Notes under the pieces: model-generated
What the model saw: the letters and a program-made list of their open reading frames with translations, nothing else
Databases searched by the model: none
What the model was told of the DNA's origin: nothing
In this document: positions 23,101-32,223 of the stretch, piece by piece
Layout: each line of letters begins with the position of its first letter
How positions within the stretch are numbered: the stretch's first letter is position 1
Program-made: the position numbers and the translations under genes
DNA from: Rhizobiaceae bacterium
GTDB lineage: Bacteria > Pseudomonadota > Alphaproteobacteria > Rhizobiales > Rhizobiaceae
Length of the DNA stretch: 32,551 nt
NCBI GenBank assembly: GCA_027483885.1
Contig: JAIXTO010000065.1
Location: 1-32,551, forward strand
Direction: 5' to 3'

Positions 23101-23757
23101 ATGACTGATTCCGAGAATAGCAGAACTTTGCCTTCGGTAAGGCGCAAAAATCCACCATCCGATTGCTCGCATGACGCGTGCGCCAGATCCTGGCTTCGTA
23201 GTATTCAGGCCTCTATACCGACGGACAACAGCGGCGTCGAAAGCCGCTCCGTCTTGTCTCTCTGGCGCGCTTGGGATGACGCACATGCAACATGCGGTCA
23301 GTTGTGCCATGAGCAACAAAACCTTGAAACAAAGATGTTCAAGGCAGCCGGCGGCTTTCCTATTGTAGAACTCGAAGTTCCCGGCCAGGACAAGCTCATC
23401 GTGGTCCATACTTTCGACGATATCGATATCTGGCTACCAGGCGAAGGATTAGCGAAAAGGAGAGATGCGGCAAAGTCCGAACTACAAGTAAAGCTTGAGA
23501 AGTGGAATGCTGCTGACAAACAGCACGGCTACAGCAAGGCACGCGTCGCTGAGGTCGAAATTGCTCGGGTTGAACAAACCTTAGCCCAATCTCTATGGGA
23601 GGCACCTGCCCATTCGACTACAGATATCATTGCAAAACTGCATTCGATCGTCGAAATGGAGGATCCGGGTTGCCACTTCCAGGAAAGACCCTGGCCACAG
23701 CTTCGATCGGTCCTACGTGATCTCATGCGCATTGAACAGATTAGTCGATCGGCGTGA
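23101..23757 (+). CDS. Hypothetical protein (218 aa)
   Basis: A 218-aa soluble protein of unknown family. The first ~45 residues are polar and probably disordered. From LWRAWDDAHATCGQLCHE the chain is folded: helices, a beta part (FPIVELEVPGQDKLIVVHTF, then DIDIWL), and a long charged helix (KRRDAAKSELQVKLEKWNAA). The real start may be further in, but the ATG at 23101 has GGAG about 9 bp upstream. It is divergent from the small XRE regulator across the palindrome, so likely controlled by it. It has no signal or membrane part. It looks like the short proteins that accompany regulators on rhizobial islands; its role is not deducible. Confidence 0.6.
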   Translation: MTDSENSRTLPSVRRKNPPSDCSHDACARSWLRSIQASIPTDNSGVESRSVLSLWRAWDDAHATCGQLCHEQQNLETKMFKAAGGFPIVELEVPGQDKLIVVHTFDDIDIWLPGEGLAKRRDAAKSELQVKLEKWNAADKQHGYSKARVAEVEIARVEQTLAQSLWEAPAHSTTDIIAKLHSIVEMEDPGCHFQERPWPQLRSVLRDLMRIEQISRSA

Positions 23758-23886
23758 CCGAAGAGGGTTGAGCGAGCGGATCGCTTGGAGAGACGGCCGG
23801 CGAGAAGACCTTAACTGACCGTTAGTCACACCGAGTGAGCATGAAATAAATGCCCCACTATATGGGGTTTGTTTTCCGACAATAAT

Positions 23887-23921
23887 GCATTAAATGTTCC
23901 ACTAGAGGGATCATTTAATGC
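23887..23921. promoter_or_regulatory. Inverted-repeat operator covering the hipA start codon
   Basis: GCATTAAATG (23887-23896) and CATTTAATGC (23912-23921) are perfect 10-bp arms, 25 bp apart centre to centre. The second arm contains the hipA ATG, so a bound HipB-like dimer would block both the promoter and the start. A CCCCA/TGGGG palindrome at 23853-23867 lies just upstream. Confidence 0.65.
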
Positions 23922-25240
23922 GCTTAACGCTCCAGACCCATTTTAATGGTGAGTGGCATCACGCCGCGACGCTAGAACTGAAGGACGACGCGGCCGGCTT
24001 TCAAGGCGCGTCCATCGTCGATTACGATCTCGACTATTTCGTCACTGTCGCATCGGCGGAGTTTGCCGCTGGAAAAATAGTCCGCGACCATCGCGCCTTG
24101 TCAGTCCGTTACCCCGTCGATCTCGAAAATCGATATAGCCGCAGCTGGCCGCCCTTCCTCTTGGATCTTATGCCGCAGGGGCATGCAAGGCGAAAGCTTG
24201 CCGAGCATCTCGGCCTTGCTGAAGGCTCGCGCGCTTCCGATCTGCAGCTGCTTCTGCGATCGGCAACGGGAGGCATAGGCAATATCCGGATTAAAGAAGC
24301 GGCGGACGCCGAAACAGAACGGCTGCGCGGTGTCGAGCGCCAAGGGGTGACAGAAGCGGACATCCTTGAACGGTCAGATCGCTTCATGGAAGTCGCCGAC
24401 CGCTTTGGAATGTTGGCCTCTGGCTCAAGCGGCCTGCAAGGCGAATGGCCGAAGGTCTCGATGACCCAGGCGAATGACGGGCTCTATTATCCCGACAGCT
24501 TCGTGACCGACGATGAGGCCGTGCGCCACGTAATCGTCAAGCTAGTACGCAGCAACGAGCCTGTAGACCGCCTGATTCTCGAAGGCGAAGCCCTTTATTC
24601 GCGAATCGCTCAAGAGATCGGTCTGAATGTCAGCGAACCATCGACCTATGCCGAAGGCGTCCTGATCATTCCCCGTTTCGACCGGAAGAAGAGAGAAGGC
24701 GTCGGAACCATCCGGCTAGGGCAAGAAAGCCTCGTGTCAGCGATAGGCGTTGCCGATTTCGGTCATGTCGGCACGCACGAGGCCTATATCGACATTCTGC
24801 GCCAATATTCCGCTGATCCCTTCGCAGATATTGTTGAATACCTGAAGCGCGACATCGCCAATCTGGCGCTCGGCAATCCCGATAATCATGGCCGAAATTC
24901 CGCATTGAGCAAACACCAGGACGGCACCATCCGCCTGTCTCCGCTCTTCGATTTCGCGCCAATGCGGCTCGCCAAGGAGGGAATAGTTCGCTCCACCCGA
25001 TGGGCGATGATGCGTGACGGCGGCCGCGATCATCTTCCCGATTGGAAGCGCATTTGTGCCGAACTGATGCCCGATCCTGTAGAGCATAAAGCGCTCGCGG
25101 CTGCGCTTTCCGAATTTGCCGAACATCTGCGGCACGCGCCGGACATGGCGAACGATATGGGGACGTCGCCGGAAATTCTTGAACGTGCAATGGGCCGCTG
25201 CATGGAAATCGCGGATAGCGTTTTGGCGACGTGCCAGTGA
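23918..25240 (+). CDS. hipA: HipA-family serine/threonine kinase toxin
   Basis: A 440-aa HipA-like kinase. HipA kinases phosphorylate translation factors (classically GltX) and cause dormancy. Seen here: an N-terminal barrel-like domain (residues 1-100), a GSSGLQGEWPKV loop (169-180) where HipA has its regulatory serine loop, an ATP-site Lys near VIVKLV (205-210), PRFDR (252-256), the catalytic NPDNHGRN (320-327, D322) and the metal-binding SPLFDFAPM (341-349). All active-site parts are present. The HTH antitoxin-like gene follows 17 bp later; this toxin-first order is less common than hipB-hipA. Short-loop and longer HipA variants differ in target, so GltX is not assured. Confidence 0.88.
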   Translation: MRLTLQTHFNGEWHHAATLELKDDAAGFQGASIVDYDLDYFVTVASAEFAAGKIVRDHRALSVRYPVDLENRYSRSWPPFLLDLMPQGHARRKLAEHLGLAEGSRASDLQLLLRSATGGIGNIRIKEAADAETERLRGVERQGVTEADILERSDRFMEVADRFGMLASGSSGLQGEWPKVSMTQANDGLYYPDSFVTDDEAVRHVIVKLVRSNEPVDRLILEGEALYSRIAQEIGLNVSEPSTYAEGVLIIPRFDRKKREGVGTIRLGQESLVSAIGVADFGHVGTHEAYIDILRQYSADPFADIVEYLKRDIANLALGNPDNHGRNSALSKHQDGTIRLSPLFDFAPMRLAKEGIVRSTRWAMMRDGGRDHLPDWKRICAELMPDPVEHKALAAALSEFAEHLRHAPDMANDMGTSPEILERAMGRCMEIADSVLATCQ

Positions 25241-25257
25241 TGCCGAAGGACAGCTAA

Positions 25258-25536
25258 ATGGCTCGGTGGAAGAAGCCCACGAAAGACGAGATTCTTGAAA
25301 ACCGGCGAACACTGGCGGAGCGCGCTCGAACCGGCGATTTAAGGCTGCCTAGTGCGGTGGTAGAAATCCGAAAGGGTTTCGGCATGACCCAGGAGGAGTT
25401 TGCAAAGACGCTGTCGCTTACTAGGCGACAAGTTGCGGAGATCGAAGCCGGCACCGCGAACCCAACGCTCGAAACATTGGAAAAGATCGGTCGACTGTTC
25501 GGGTTCAGGGTTGGTTTTGTACCCAGAGGTCGATAA
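25258..25536 (+). CDS. hipB: HipB-like XRE antitoxin (92 aa)
   Basis: A 92-aa HTH protein. The N-terminal 25 residues are charged (MARWKKPTKDEILENRRTLA). Then comes the HTH: IRKGFGMTQEEFAKTLSLTR, then RQVAEIEAGTANPTLETLEK. It ends FRVGFVPRGR, like HipB and other antitoxin-type XRE proteins whose C-terminal strand pairs in the dimer. It lies 17 bp after hipA on the same strand and probably binds the inverted repeats over the hipA start. It could bind and neutralise the kinase. Confidence 0.78.
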   Translation: MARWKKPTKDEILENRRTLAERARTGDLRLPSAVVEIRKGFGMTQEEFAKTLSLTRRQVAEIEAGTANPTLETLEKIGRLFGFRVGFVPRGR

Positions 25537-25813
25537 CCTACAGAGGGCGGTGTTTCCGTTGGTAAATAGTGTCGCTAAACCTCTGATTCGTGTGTAGTAT
25601 CGTCAACATCGCTTTCACATGAGACATGCAGGCGTCGGCACAAAAGGTCCGAAATGAGCGGTTGGGCGCATCGCTGCGAGGCAATTGACAAGTTGTGTGA
25701 TTGCCCTTCTCATCATAGAATTTAGGATACAACGTTAACGGGTTTGGCCTATGTTGGCGAAGTTTCGTTTAGCGGAACTTAAATTTATATAGATTCAAGC
25801 AGTTATGAGTTAA
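25537..25813. other. Intergenic region ahead of the methyltransferase operon
   Basis: 277 bp without a convincing gene. It becomes A+T-rich towards the methyltransferase start (TTTATATAGATTC near 25785-25797), where the operon promoter is likely. A 64-codon leftward frame (25538-25732) shows no family and no ribosome site. Confidence 0.4.
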
Positions 25814-26941
25814 ATGACCGACCTGAAACGACCTGTTGCCGTCGATTTGTTCGCTGGGGCTGGGGGATTTTCTCTAGGTGCGATTCGTGCTGGGATCACC
25901 ATTGCCTTCGCTGTAGAGAATGATCGACACTCAGCAGCCAGCTATAGAGAGAATATTTGTAAGAGAGCTCTGCGTGGTCAAGCTGAGCTACTCAATTGCG
26001 ATATCGAAAGCCTTGATCCGGCCGCTCTTCAGCGGCAGTTCTTCGCGGACCGGGATTGCGATCTTCTGCTTGGTGGTCCTCCATGCCAGGGATTTTCGAC
26101 TCATCGGATTCTTGGTGCTGGAGTGGATGATCCACGCAATAAGCTAATCCTCGCATATTTTGATTTTGTAAGGGTTCTACGGCCGCGGGTATTCCTGATG
26201 GAAAATGTTCCGGGGATACTGTGGGACCGTCACAAACCTTATCTTGACCAATTTTATGCTAGCGGGAGCAAAGTTGGGTATCGGCTCTTCGATCCGGTCA
26301 CGGTGGACGCGCGTGATTTTGGAGTTCCGCAGCGCCGGCGTCGAGTTTTTATATTAGGTGTACGAGACGACATTTTCTGCGATGACTTTGAGTGGCCGCC
26401 AAAGGCTACTCACGGTGACCCTCGAAAGGAATTAGGCGACCTTTTGCCGTGGAGAACTTGTTTGGACGCCTTTCGTCCTAGTCCGGAGAATGATCCTAAC
26501 AATGTTCACATGTCCCACGGAAATGAGCTGATCGAAGCGTTTCAGAAAACGCCAGTGAATGGAGGCAGTCGCGAGGCTTCCGGCAGGACGCTTCCGTGCC
26601 ATGTGAGCCACGATGGGCACAAAGATGTTTATGGCCGGATCAATCCTTACCAGCCTGCTCCTACGATGACGACCGCATGTATAAACCCATCAAAGGGACG
26701 TTTTGTACATCCAAAAGAACACCATGGCATAACTGCGAGGCAAGCGGCCCGTATTCAAACTTTTCCCGATACTTTTGAATTTTTAGGCGGCCTGATGGCC
26801 GCTGGTCGACAGATAGGGAACGCAGTTCCAGTGGAGCTGGGCGCGACCCTGATCAAGCATATTAAGCCTCTGCTCGCCGGACCGCGCCCCCCTAGTCTGT
26901 ATGCCAGTCACTCATTGAATGTTGAAAGCGAGCTAGTGTGA
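25814..26941 (+). CDS. C5-cytosine DNA methyltransferase
   Basis: A 375-aa 5mC methyltransferase that adds a methyl group from SAM to cytosine C5. Motif I is DLFAGAGGFSLG (11-22), motif IV GGPPCQGFS with catalytic C91, motif VI MENVPG (E130), motif VIII QRRRRVF (173-179), and motif X GNAVPVELG near the end. The target-recognition region lies between about 185 and 300 and does not reveal the site. It opens a three-gene operon: its TGA overlaps the GTG start of the double-ATPase gene (GTGA). No restriction endonuclease gene is adjacent, so the methyltransferase probably gives the self/non-self mark for the two downstream proteins. Confidence 0.92.
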   Translation: MTDLKRPVAVDLFAGAGGFSLGAIRAGITIAFAVENDRHSAASYRENICKRALRGQAELLNCDIESLDPAALQRQFFADRDCDLLLGGPPCQGFSTHRILGAGVDDPRNKLILAYFDFVRVLRPRVFLMENVPGILWDRHKPYLDQFYASGSKVGYRLFDPVTVDARDFGVPQRRRRVFILGVRDDIFCDDFEWPPKATHGDPRKELGDLLPWRTCLDAFRPSPENDPNNVHMSHGNELIEAFQKTPVNGGSREASGRTLPCHVSHDGHKDVYGRINPYQPAPTMTTACINPSKGRFVHPKEHHGITARQAARIQTFPDTFEFLGGLMAAGRQIGNAVPVELGATLIKHIKPLLAGPRPPSLYASHSLNVESELV

Positions 26942-29910
26942 TCGAATCAATTGCCTTTCGCACGCAAGCTCGTACCGTTGACCACCTAGGGCGCGAACAG
27001 ATCGCAGACTGCCCGACCGCGATATCGGAGCTTTGGAAAAACGCCTACGACGCCTACGCACGATCTGTAAGCCTCCACATATTTGACGATCCTGAGCCTG
27101 TGGCGGCAATATTCGACGATGGTCACGGAATGACTTACGACGAGTTCATTGACCGCTGGCTCGTGGTTGGTACCGATTCAAAGTTTGACGCGAAGCGCGA
27201 CAATGACCAGGACCGAAATGGCCTGCCAAAGCGTTCGAAGCAGGGTCAAAAGGGGATAGGACGCCTATCATCGGCAAACCTAGGGCCGCTGTTGCTCGTA
27301 GTCTCTAAGCGAGCAGCGGAAGATTTTGTTGCCGCACTAATCGATTGGAGGATTTTCGAAAATCCATATTTGATTCTTTCCGATATCGAGTTGCCAGTCA
27401 CCCGGTTTTCACAAAAATCCGAGCTATTCGAACTTTTACCGGGGCTATTCGATAGACTGACTGACAATGTTTGGGGCAACACAGTTGATGCAAAGCGTAC
27501 ACAAAGATTGGAAACAGCTTGGGCAGCGTATGACCGGTTGATTCAGGAGAACGGATCCCCAACGACAGTTAAGCCGTCCGAACAGATTGTCAGCACGATC
27601 GTCAACGCTCGTTTTGAGCCCCACCATATTGAACCCTGGTCGCTGTGGAATGGAGCGGTTGATCACGGTACCGCACTCCTCGTTTCAGAGATCAATTATG
27701 ATCTAAGGGCTCAGCTGAATAGCATAGAGCCGGACGGAAATGTGAACGCTATACGAGAAAGTTTCTTTTCAACTCTATCTGCCTTCACAGACCCCTATGT
27801 CGATCCAGCAGCCAATGAAACAAATGCAGTTCAGCCAGACTTCACCTACGAAGTGATTACCTGGACTAACAAGGTTGCAAAGGCCGTAATTGAGGATGAC
27901 AGGGAGGCTATCAATCGTTCTGTTACCGACTCTATGGAGCATGTCCTCAGTGGAAACATCGACCAGGACGGAGTATTCCACGGGCAGGTCAAAGCCTTCG
28001 GTGAATGGCAAAAAACTGGTACGGAGTACGTCATATATCCACCAACGGATTATAACCCTCCTAAAGGGCCTACAACCTTCGTCGGACCTGTAGGTTTACA
28101 TGTAGCGACATTCGAGCGGGAAAGAATGAGCTCCACCCTCTCCGACGAACAGTATGCTAACTTCGATCGTTTGGCCGAGCAACATTCTGGCTTTCTGATT
28201 TTTAGAAATGGGCTCAGAGTTCTCCCTTACGGGCGAGCAGATAACGATTTTTTCGAAATCGAGGAAAGAAGAAGCAGGCATGCGGGACGCGAATTTTGGA
28301 ATAAACGGAGAATGTTTGGTCGCGTCACAATATCTCGAGAATTGAACCCCAACCTTCGCGACAAAGCAGGACGTGAGGGATTTATTGACAATCGTTCGGC
28401 TAAAGCGCTCAAGGTTTTGATAATTAATATCCTTAAAACTACGGCGCGTGAATATTTTGGCCATGCATCTGAGCTGCGAAAAGAGCTATTGCCCGATATA
28501 CAGCTGCGGAATCAGAAGCAGCGTGCGGAGGATGAGCGCAAAGTCTTGGCACAAAAAAACGCCAAAAAATTCCGCGCAAATCTAGAAAAAAACCTGCCTC
28601 GCCTGAATCAGTTATTCGAAGAGGTGAAAGCGTTCAGCTCGGAGCTGCAAATCGTTGACGAGGCAACGATCCATGCCGTCGAAGAACGCATCAATGCCGC
28701 GAACAATGCGTTGAGCGATCTCCGCCTAACCTACGTTCCGGCCCGCCTTGGTTCGAGTGAGGATGATTACCGACAATTCCGGCGTCTTTATGCGGGGGCT
28801 CAGGAACAGCTAGCGATTGCAGCAGAAAAGCGGACTGAAGCGGTCGAGCGCATCAAGCCAAAGAGCCCTCATGAAATTGCCGAACGGCAGTTACAGAGTT
28901 TAGCAGGGCGACTTCATGCGCGGCTTAATGCGTGGAGGAAATCAATAGATCGAGTTCAAAAAAATGAACACGACAGAATAAGCAATCTCTTCGAAATACG
29001 GTCACGTGCATTCCATGACATCGCGCGCCCACTTGTGGAAGAAGTGAGATTTGGTCGACAGGAACTTAATCCAGTTCTTGATTACATGGCGCAACTTCAG
29101 CGCAAATTAGACGAAGAGAATGAAGGTATATTCCAGTCTTATATAGATATGCTTGAGTTGATGAGCGAAAACATCAACATAGAGTTGATCGCAAGGCAGG
29201 GCACGCTCGATAACATCGAGCTGAGAGATGATCTCAACAAGTTAAACCAGGTGGCCCAGCTCGGCGTGACCGTGGAAATCATGGGTCACGAGCTCAGCAC
29301 GAGCGAACGCATGATTAGAGAAGGCCTAAGACAGATTAAGTCGGCTGGTGAAATTGCCGGCACCGCGTTGGTGGAAACAGGCTTCGAGGCAATCAGTCGG
29401 CAGCTTGAGTTTTTAGCTCCTCTAAAAGTATCCGGATCCCAGACAAGAAGATTTATTACTGGCAAAGAGATTGGCGAATACCTTAAAGATTTCTTCGAAA
29501 TCGCGTTTAAGTCACGACATATAGACCTAAAATTCACGGAGGAGTTTGCCTCATTTGGTGTGGATGAGCAACCTTCGAGGCTTCTGCCTGTTTTCGTCAA
29601 TCTCGTGAATAACAGCATTTACTGGTTGGTGTACTCCCGTACGGACAACCCTCAAATACTGTTGTCCGTCGTGGGCGGACGAATTGTAATTTCTGATAAC
29701 GGGCCGGGAATCGACCCAGTAGATCAGGAAAGCCTCTTCAAAATATTTTTCACGCGAAAGGTTAGCGGCGGACGCGGCATCGGTCTTTACCTTTGTCGAG
29801 TGAACTTAATGGCTGGGGGACACACCATTGAGTATGCCACGAAGAGACAAGACAGGCCGCTTGGCGGTGCCAATTTTGTGATCGATTTTAAGGGGGCAAG
29901 CTTTGGTTGA
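26938..29910 (+). CDS. Double GHKL ATPase: MORC/MutL-like N terminus and histidine-kinase-like C terminus
   Basis: A 990-aa protein with a GTG start coupled to the methyltransferase. The first GHKL module has an N-box with E31 and N35 (ISELWKNAYDA), G1 as FDDGHGM (D61) and a lid KQGQKGIGRLSSANLG near 98-113, as in MORC/MutL/Hsp90-type ATPases. The middle, about 520-760, is long charged coiled-coil. Then comes an H-box-like VEIMGHELSTSERMI with H784, a second N-box VFVNLVNNS (885-893), G1 DNGPGI (D920) and G2 GRGIGLYL (about 945-952), as in histidine kinases. So one chain holds a clamp-type ATPase and a possible kinase core. MORC-like ATPases in restriction-modification neighbourhoods are known. 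It has no membrane segment and no nuclease motif. Confidence 0.85.
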   Translation: MIESIAFRTQARTVDHLGREQIADCPTAISELWKNAYDAYARSVSLHIFDDPEPVAAIFDDGHGMTYDEFIDRWLVVGTDSKFDAKRDNDQDRNGLPKRSKQGQKGIGRLSSANLGPLLLVVSKRAAEDFVAALIDWRIFENPYLILSDIELPVTRFSQKSELFELLPGLFDRLTDNVWGNTVDAKRTQRLETAWAAYDRLIQENGSPTTVKPSEQIVSTIVNARFEPHHIEPWSLWNGAVDHGTALLVSEINYDLRAQLNSIEPDGNVNAIRESFFSTLSAFTDPYVDPAANETNAVQPDFTYEVITWTNKVAKAVIEDDREAINRSVTDSMEHVLSGNIDQDGVFHGQVKAFGEWQKTGTEYVIYPPTDYNPPKGPTTFVGPVGLHVATFERERMSSTLSDEQYANFDRLAEQHSGFLIFRNGLRVLPYGRADNDFFEIEERRSRHAGREFWNKRRMFGRVTISRELNPNLRDKAGREGFIDNRSAKALKVLIINILKTTAREYFGHASELRKELLPDIQLRNQKQRAEDERKVLAQKNAKKFRANLEKNLPRLNQLFEEVKAFSSELQIVDEATIHAVEERINAANNALSDLRLTYVPARLGSSEDDYRQFRRLYAGAQEQLAIAAEKRTEAVERIKPKSPHEIAERQLQSLAGRLHARLNAWRKSIDRVQKNEHDRISNLFEIRSRAFHDIARPLVEEVRFGRQELNPVLDYMAQLQRKLDEENEGIFQSYIDMLELMSENINIELIARQGTLDNIELRDDLNKLNQVAQLGVTVEIMGHELSTSERMIREGLRQIKSAGEIAGTALVETGFEAISRQLEFLAPLKVSGSQTRRFITGKEIGEYLKDFFEIAFKSRHIDLKFTEEFASFGVDEQPSRLLPVFVNLVNNSIYWLVYSRTDNPQILLSVVGGRIVISDNGPGIDPVDQESLFKIFFTRKVSGGRGIGLYLCRVNLMAGGHTIEYATKRQDRPLGGANFVIDFKGASFG

Positions 29911-31783
29911 GGTGACTTTTTCGGATTTGGTGCGCGAGGCATTTATTGACCCGCTACGTTCGGTGTTGATCGTAGACGATCAGTATCCAACCTGGGAGGA
30001 GATTTTTGCTGGCCAAGCTCAAGCTGCCGATCAAAATGCTACTTTTACTGCACGAAAACAAAAAAAAGACTGGATTGATGATCGGAGCGGTCCCCTTAGC
30101 GTCATTAAACAATTTCGGAACAAAAAGAAGGGTTTCGTCATAGATATCTATGACGGGCAACCATCTCCTGATGATCCTCAACCAGAAGTCGCTGATGGTG
30201 CAGTTGTTGGCGGAGGCGTCGTTGAGCCTGACCATCTGCATCAGTCCGACCTGCTTGTGCTCGACTATAACTTGGAAGGCGCAGAATCTGGTTTAGGTGG
30301 ACAGAAAGCACGTGAAATTTTGCGATCCGTTCTCACCAATCGCCATTTCAATTTGATAGCTCTCCACACAGATGAAAAGGACCTTCTAGAGGTTCTGTAT
30401 CAGTGCCTTTTCGATTTTATGCCAAGCTGCACCTCAAAATTTGACGAAAATCAAAAGAACAACGTAGAAAAGCTTGAAAAAAAGATAAGTGAAGCAGAGC
30501 AAGATGGTGAATTCGACAGAAAAAAGATAATTGGTCTGATTACCAACACAGCATACTTTAACATGCGTCGGCAAAATCCGAACATCAGGGATTGGTTGCG
30601 CGAGTTTATGCAGTTGAAGGGGCCGTTTTCTAAGGTCGCAGAAGCTGGTAAAGATTTGCAACTCAAAGGTGGCGAACTTAAAGACTTCTTTTATTGGGCC
30701 ATAAAAGAGTTTGAAAAGAACAAGTTCTCTAATGTCGCGGGCGAAGAGCACTTTGAGGGAATCAAGTGGAAGGCCGAGGGAACTCGTGTCTGGTTACGGA
30801 CAGCTCGGGGATTCGTAGCTTTTATCAAGAAGAATACAGCTGACATACTCGGTGAACTTCAAAAAGCTATTGAGGACTGGGAGCCAACTCCTTCTCGTTT
30901 GATTTCCGCGAAATATCGGCACGAATTGAGCTCTGCTGGAGTGGTGGCAGAGGATCGAACTCTCTCAAAGATGCACGCATTTGCTTATTTCTATAAAGAT
31001 CTCAAGGCGCCTGGCCGTGACGATATGTCCGAAGACGACAATAAGCGAGTGCGATTGGCAAAACTCAAATCTCACATTACCGGAAAGGGCGAAGCTCTTA
31101 CATCGGTGGTCGAGGATGCAGTTATTGTGTTTGCGGAAAAAATCCGAGAAGCCGACGGAAAGCTAGGTGCGGATTTTGAGGCGCACTACGGTCTATCTCT
31201 GACTGACGAAAAGGAGCACAGTAAAGCTCGCGCACATTACAATAGCTATGTGTCGACCCTGAGTTTGAAGCCTGGGTGTGAGCAGCTTGATAGTGGTCAC
31301 ATATTTGAGCTTGATGGTGATTGGTGGGTGTGTGCCACACCTGCTTGTGATCTGCAATTGGGACAAAACACGACTGCATTTGTAGGTTCAAGTGCTAAAT
31401 TACGCCCATTCACGGCGCTACGCTTAGAGCGCGCGGGGAATGAGTTTGAGAAAATCACTAACGATCATATTAATAGTGGCCTGTTCTGCTTCGTTGAGAT
31501 AGAGCCAGGAAAGGTTGAATGTTTTGGCATCCAAAAAATGACGGAAACAAATCCTTTTCAGAATGGAAAAGTTACTTGGCGTACCTTTGTCGCTGAAAAA
31601 TGCGGCCTGATAGATTCTGGTCAGCTGATGCTGACTGTTCCGAAGCTGACACCTGATATACTCGATGTTGAACGAGAGAAGTCAGCAAGGGTTGTTGCGA
31701 AACTTCGCTATGAGTACGCTCTTAATTTTATTCAAAAAGTCGGAACGAGCGTAACGAGAATTGGCCTTGGTTATGCATCTTGA
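29903..31783 (+). CDS. Receiver-like protein with large unknown C terminus
   Basis: A 626-aa soluble protein. The N terminus resembles a response-regulator receiver: SVLIVDDQ (acidic pair D25, D26), LLVLDYNLEG with candidate phospho-acceptor D121, and LIALHTDE with the expected Thr at T156. A long insertion separates the first strand from the third, and no clear SKP lysine is visible. Residues 160-470 are charged and helical; the C-terminal 150 (IFELDGDWWVCATPACDLQ, later KLRYEYALNFIQKVG) match no domain I know. The TTG start at 29903 follows GGGGGCAAG and overlaps the ATPase stop by 8 bp. It is probably the output partner of the kinase-like ATPase. Confidence 0.75.
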   Translation: MVEVTFSDLVREAFIDPLRSVLIVDDQYPTWEEIFAGQAQAADQNATFTARKQKKDWIDDRSGPLSVIKQFRNKKKGFVIDIYDGQPSPDDPQPEVADGAVVGGGVVEPDHLHQSDLLVLDYNLEGAESGLGGQKAREILRSVLTNRHFNLIALHTDEKDLLEVLYQCLFDFMPSCTSKFDENQKNNVEKLEKKISEAEQDGEFDRKKIIGLITNTAYFNMRRQNPNIRDWLREFMQLKGPFSKVAEAGKDLQLKGGELKDFFYWAIKEFEKNKFSNVAGEEHFEGIKWKAEGTRVWLRTARGFVAFIKKNTADILGELQKAIEDWEPTPSRLISAKYRHELSSAGVVAEDRTLSKMHAFAYFYKDLKAPGRDDMSEDDNKRVRLAKLKSHITGKGEALTSVVEDAVIVFAEKIREADGKLGADFEAHYGLSLTDEKEHSKARAHYNSYVSTLSLKPGCEQLDSGHIFELDGDWWVCATPACDLQLGQNTTAFVGSSAKLRPFTALRLERAGNEFEKITNDHINSGLFCFVEIEPGKVECFGIQKMTETNPFQNGKVTWRTFVAEKCGLIDSGQLMLTVPKLTPDILDVEREKSARVVAKLRYEYALNFIQKVGTSVTRIGLGYAS

Positions 31784-31889
31784 AATTTTTGTGATGACGT
31801 TGTCGGTGCCTATAGCGGCGTCACATTGAACAACCATACACTTCGGCTAGTCCTTCAGCATTAAATCCCATCCACTTCCCTATCTCCAC

Positions 31890-32219
31890 TTAGCTGGGAT
31901 CATCGGTAGGTTCTGAAAGAGGGTTTATAATTAGAGCGAGGTCCCCAACGGGAAACATCGTGCTTTCGCCTTTCGCATTGCCTCGCGATTGATTTATACC
32001 CGCCCGCAGGTCAGAGAAAAATTGCGCTATTGATCGGCGGGGTGCTGAAAGCCTAGCTTGTCTAAAATGTGACCAGTCAGACCAGACCGCTCTGCTGTCG
32101 TGATCGTCGAAGCCGCTAAAGTATGCATGGTAGCGGCCCAATACGAACAAATGAACAGTGGGAGACTGGTTGGCAGAAAAGTAAGCATCCGGCGTAGGCC
32201 GCGGATGGGTCTTCATCAT
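31890..32219 (-). CDS. Hypothetical protein (109 aa)
   Basis: A 109-aa leftward frame starting 4 bp after the stop of the pRiA4b ORF-3-like gene, which suggests an operon. Sequence: polar N terminus (MMKTHPRPTPDAYFSANQSP), then VHLFVLGRYHAYFSGFDDHD, an aromatic-rich part with WSDWSHF, and a less ordered tail. No family is recognised and no signal or membrane part is seen. It could be a genuine small protein or a decayed remnant. Confidence 0.4.
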   Translation of the reverse strand: MMKTHPRPTPDAYFSANQSPTVHLFVLGRYHAYFSGFDDHDSRAVWSDWSHFRQARLSAPRRSIAQFFSDLRAGINQSRGNAKGESTMFPVGDLALIINPLSEPTDDPS

Positions 32220-32223
32220 CCGG

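Noticed and set aside
22972..23409. 145-codon leftward frame
   Set aside because: Antisense to the 218-aa gene and overlaps its promoter palindrome.
24666..25312. Leftward frames opposite hipA
   Set aside because: Shadows of the kinase gene, whose catalytic motifs are intact on the + strand.
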